6,479 nucleotides of DNA, taken from NCBI GenBank assembly GCA_029250565.1, contig JAQXFA010000141.1, positions 1-6,479 of the forward strand, in the 5' to 3' direction. Position 1 is the stretch's first letter; the number at the start of each line of letters is the position of its first letter. Source of the DNA: Candidatus Thalassarchaeaceae archaeon. Lineage in GTDB: Archaea; Thermoplasmatota; Poseidoniia; Poseidoniales; Thalassarchaeaceae. The notes under the pieces are model-generated. The model was not told the DNA's origin. It searched no databases and worked only from the letters and a program-made list of their open reading frames with translations. Shown piece after piece: positions 5,832 to 6,479 of this stretch. Both the position numbers and the translations under genes were made by a program.

Positions 5832-6479
5832 ATGCGTGGGGGCGCGAGGGATAGGACGGGCGCGCGAGCCTATGCTAAATTGCTAGTATTTTCTATGATT
5901 TTAGCCTCTTTTACAGCATTTACCCCTACTGCAAGCGCTGTAGTTTCTGGTGATTTAAGCATAATTTCGGGAATTGAGCCAATTGAAGGTGCAACTTATG
6001 ATAGAGATACATCATTTATCTCACCAAAAGTGCAAATTAAGAACGATTTATTCTCATCACATTCTTCTCGGCAAATTAGTTGGCAAATATGTCCCGGGGA
6101 CCATACCGCCCAGATTGCATGCTCAGGTGGTACCAGTGAAGGGTATTCTAGCACAAGTACAGTATCTGGTTATCAAATAGTGAATGTCTCATTCGTAAAT
6201 ATGTATCAGCCATCCCTTACGGGAATTCATACTATCTTTTTCATGTTCACAGATAATGATGCAGATTCATCTGATGATATGATATCTTACACATTTAATG
6301 TGGAAGCCCCACTTAGAGACATGACTTTGAATCAAATCAATTTTGATGAAAATGAAGTATACAACAGTGCTACCTCATATCCAATTACTGCAGAATTTTA
6401 TCGTCGCTCGTGGCAATCAGGAGACAATGCAACTTTTGGTTGGGAATTGTACAATGAAAAAATATACGCAGACACAATG
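5832..6479 (+). CDS. N-terminal part of a large secreted protein, probably with Ig-like beta domains (3'-truncated)
   Basis: The frame starts at ATG 5832 and stays open for 216 codons to the window edge. It begins with a Sec signal peptide: a long Arg-rich n-region (MRGGARDRTGARAYAK), a hydrophobic core (LLVFSMILASFTAF) and an Ala-x-Ala site with likely cleavage after residue 36 (TASA|VVSG). The mature part is rich in Ser, Thr, Asn, Asp and aromatic residues in alternating beta-strand patterns, for example YQIVNVSFVNM and HTIFFMFTDND. Cys87 and Cys97 could form a disulphide, and sequons are present (NVS at 118, NAT at 199). The segments 40-158 and 159 onward look like successive Ig-like or CARDB-like units, the second opening with APLRDMTLNQI. 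This is a judgement from residue pattern, not a recognised family. The function is unknown; a surface or matrix protein is plausible. An in-frame ATG further in would remove most of the signal peptide, so 5832 is preferred. Confidence 0.78.
   Translation, partial: MRGGARDRTGARAYAKLLVFSMILASFTAFTPTASAVVSGDLSIISGIEPIEGATYDRDTSFISPKVQIKNDLFSSHSSRQISWQICPGDHTAQIACSGGTSEGYSSTSTVSGYQIVNVSFVNMYQPSLTGIHTIFFMFTDNDADSSDDMISYTFNVEAPLRDMTLNQINFDENEVYNSATSYPITAEFYRRSWQSGDNATFGWELYNEKIYADTM

Noticed and set aside
5974..6180. Plus-strand open frame of 68 codons inside the last gene
   Set aside because: It lies in another frame within the 216-codon signal-peptide protein, which runs open to the window end and has a clear export signal.
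1..6479. Search for CRISPR array, IS element, tRNA, rRNA or defence cassette
   Set aside because: No regularly spaced direct repeats, transposase frame, terminal repeats, cloverleaf-like segment or toxin-antitoxin-like gene pair was seen by eye.

Overview
The window reads as a chromosomal piece of a planktonic euryarchaeon. Marine Group II (Candidatus Poseidoniales) is the best guess, with a related marine lineage possible. The archaeal case rests on a membrane-anchored LonB-type Lon with two transmembrane helices inserted between Walker A and Walker B, a TrmI/GCD14-type tRNA m1A methyltransferase, AT-rich TATA-like boxes upstream of genes, and exported proteins rich in N-glycosylation sequons. 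The lineage is inferred from overall style (acidic proteins, moderate AT bias, large secreted proteins, His-rich and zinc-ribbon add-on domains), not from a marker gene.

Layout, left to right. (1) Positions 3-320 (+) hold the C-terminal end of a membrane protein: the end of a transmembrane helix, a basic stop-transfer patch, a Pro-rich linker and a two-CxxC zinc ribbon. (2) A hairpin at 319-340 separates it from a convergent gene at 348-1139 (-), a TrmI-like tRNA (adenine-N1)-methyltransferase. (3) A 191-bp divergent intergenic region carries two perfect inverted repeats next to a TATA-like box. (4) Positions 1331-3421 (+) encode the LonB protease, with an acidic N-terminal extension. (5) Positions 3528-4925 (+), or from 3486, encode an exported lipoprotein: an alpha/beta-hydrolase (esterase/peptidase type) fused to a His-rich C-terminal domain. 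(6) Positions 4973-5767 (+) encode a cytosolic Ntn-hydrolase of the isoaspartyl peptidase/L-asparaginase family. (7) Positions 5832-6479 (+) hold the start of a large secreted protein that runs off the window; its signal-peptide n-region is encoded by an unusually GC-rich stretch.

The four genes from 1331 onward lie on the same strand with gaps of 106 bp (64 bp if the hydrolase starts at 3486), 47 bp and 64 bp. Each gap has its own TATA-like sequence, so they look like separately promoted neighbours rather than a tight operon. A loose common theme is protein turnover and surface hydrolysis: LonB at the membrane, an anchored extracytoplasmic hydrolase, and an enzyme handling isoaspartyl peptides or asparagine in the cytosol. 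The sequence does not prove a shared pathway. No mobile element, CRISPR array, tRNA or rRNA was seen, and no gene-free stretch exceeds 300 bases. I see no clear new multi-gene system; the most unusual items are the hydrolase/His-rich fusion and the double palindrome upstream of lon.
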